A DNA stretch of 64,000 nucleotides, from contig NZ_CP088930.1 of assembly GCF_027594825.1 (NCBI RefSeq), positions 124,001 through 188,000 on the forward strand, written 5' to 3'. This DNA comes from Serratia liquefaciens. Its GTDB lineage: Bacteria > Pseudomonadota > Gammaproteobacteria > Enterobacterales > Enterobacteriaceae. Both the position numbers and the translations under genes were made by a program. The first letter of the stretch is position 1, and every line of letters starts with the position of its first letter. This document shows, one piece after another, positions 63,085 to 64,000 of the stretch. Under the pieces are notes generated by a model that searched no databases, was not told the DNA's origin, and saw nothing but the letters and a program-made list of their open reading frames with translations.

Positions 63085-64000
63085 TTATTTATCAAGTGCA
63101 TAGGCAATCACGTAATCGCCACGGTCTGGCGACTGACGAGCGCCACCGGCGGAAATCACGATGTATTGCTTACCGGTGGTCGGTGAAACATAACTCATTG
63201 GCGTGCCGCCGCTGCCGACAGGCAAGCGCGCTTTCCACACTTCTTTACCGGTGGAAGAGTCAAAGGCCCGCAGGTAGTAATCCTGAGTGCCGGCAATGAA
63301 CACCAGGCCGCCCTGAGTCGCCAGCGTGCCGCCGAGCGTCGGCATGCCCACCGGCATTGGCGCACGCATTTTGATGCCGAATGGCCCGGTATCCTGAACC
63401 GTACCGGCCGGGACTTGCCACACCACTTTCTGCGTTTTCAGATCGATCGCCGACAGGGTACCAAACGGCGGTTTCTGGCAAGGAATGCCCAGAGGTGACA
63501 TGAAACGGTTTTTGTTAACGCCGTAAGGCGTGCCTTTTAACGGCACCGCACCCATACCGGCATTGACCGATTCACCGCCATTGCTGGCCGGGGTATTGGC
63601 ATCGGTTTTTTGCGGGATCATTTGTACCCACAGGCCCAAACGCATGTCGTTGGCGAAGATGTAATGGTTGTTCGGATCGGTCGACAGGCCACCCCAGTTC
63701 ATGCCGCCCAAAGAGCCAGGGAAGCTGAGAGAGATATCGGTGTCCGGTGCGGTAAACAGGCCGTCGTAGCGCATGGATTTGAAGCTGATGCGACACATCA
63801 ACTGATCAAACGGCGTGGCGCCCCACATGTCGGACTCGGTCAGTTTTTCGGCGCCAATCTGCGGCATGCCAACGGAGAAGGGTTGAGTCGCCGAGTATTG
63901 CTCACCGGGGATGGTGCGGGTTTTCACCGGCAGCTCTTTCACTTCGGTCAAAGGCTTACCGGTATGGCGATCCAACACGAAGATCTGACCGGTTTTGGCA
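63085..64000 (-). CDS. gcd: Membrane-bound PQQ-dependent glucose dehydrogenase, C-terminal part
   Basis: The open frame continues past the right edge, so only the last 305 residues are seen. The quinoprotein propeller is recognisable: AKTGQIFVLDRHTGKPLTEV, FPGSLGGMNWGGLSTDPNNH, SPLGIPCQKPPFGTLSAIDL, TLGGTLATQGGLVFIAGTQD and the C-terminal ISAGGARQSPDRGDYVIAYA. This is the periplasmic part of Gcd, which oxidises glucose to gluconate and passes electrons to ubiquinone. The PQQ cofactor may be made by the cell or taken up. The N-terminal membrane anchor would lie outside the window. Confidence 0.93.
   Translation of the reverse strand, partial: AKTGQIFVLDRHTGKPLTEVKELPVKTRTIPGEQYSATQPFSVGMPQIGAEKLTESDMWGATPFDQLMCRISFKSMRYDGLFTAPDTDISLSFPGSLGGMNWGGLSTDPNNHYIFANDMRLGLWVQMIPQKTDANTPASNGGESVNAGMGAVPLKGTPYGVNKNRFMSPLGIPCQKPPFGTLSAIDLKTQKVVWQVPAGTVQDTGPFGIKMRAPMPVGMPTLGGTLATQGGLVFIAGTQDYYLRAFDSSTGKEVWKARLPVGSGGTPMSYVSPTTGKQYIVISAGGARQSPDRGDYVIAYALDK

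Overview
The window looks like chromosome of a Serratia or a close relative in the Enterobacterales. The evidence is a serralysin with the full zinc motif and RTX tail, near-canonical enterobacterial YqhA, AdhP and HcxA proteins, a PQQ glucose dehydrogenase, and dense GC-rich coding sequence. I saw no rRNA, tRNA, CRISPR array, prophage or insertion-sequence transposase. Most of the window is accessory metabolism: transporters with their own regulators and catabolic enzymes, often reduced to an orphan binding protein.

Layout. 1-2.2 kb: the end of a flavin monooxygenase / MmgE-PrpD operon, then a scar holding LysR and membrane-protein remnants. 2.6-8.8 kb: an esterase, a DHA2 efflux pump, a sugar-type binding protein followed by a six-repeat LVIVD protein, and divergent hcxA. 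8.9-23.3 kb: a nine-gene, minus-strand cassette of unrecognised proteins, the most unusual part of the window. 23.3-26.1 kb: an AT-rich leader, a ribbon-helix-helix regulator, a FabZ-like/SpeE-like pair behind a perfect 22-bp palindrome, and yqhA. 26.4-31.8 kb: serralysin, a TonB-dependent haem-type receptor, a haem-binding protein and a SelW-like protein. 31.9-36.8 kb: a sigma-54 activator facing a sigma-54 promoter that drives an inositol-type dehydrogenase, a TIM-barrel isomerase and a sugar-binding protein. 36.9-41.3 kb: an AraC regulator and two ABC half-transporters of the YbtP/YbtQ type. 41.3-43.6 kb: an MFS pump and divergent LysR. 43.7-48.4 kb: DDAH-like hydrolase, amino-acid transporter parts, Lrp regulator and a deacylase, which together suggest uptake and breakdown of modified arginine. 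48.4-53.5 kb: a Ugp-like ABC operon ending in a phosphoesterase. 54.1-59.1 kb: adhP, an acetaldehyde-type dehydrogenase with a sigma-54 promoter and its divergent AcoR-like activator, with two inverted copies of a MITE-like repeat. 59.1-64 kb: an orphan amino-acid binding protein, a GNAT, a PAS-GGDEF-EAL protein and the 3' part of gcd.

The 8.9-23.3 kb cassette is the best candidate for an undescribed system. It reads, in order of transcription, as a degenerate Nudix-like protein, a protein ending in a Hint autoprocessing domain, six large proteins that appear to be paralogues of each other, and, placed next to last, an alpha/alpha-toroid protein carrying the D-I-D-D-T-A motif of class II terpene cyclases. 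Genes are tightly packed (overlaps or gaps of 4-24 bp at most junctions), none has a signal peptide I can see, and none belongs to a family I can name beyond those domains.
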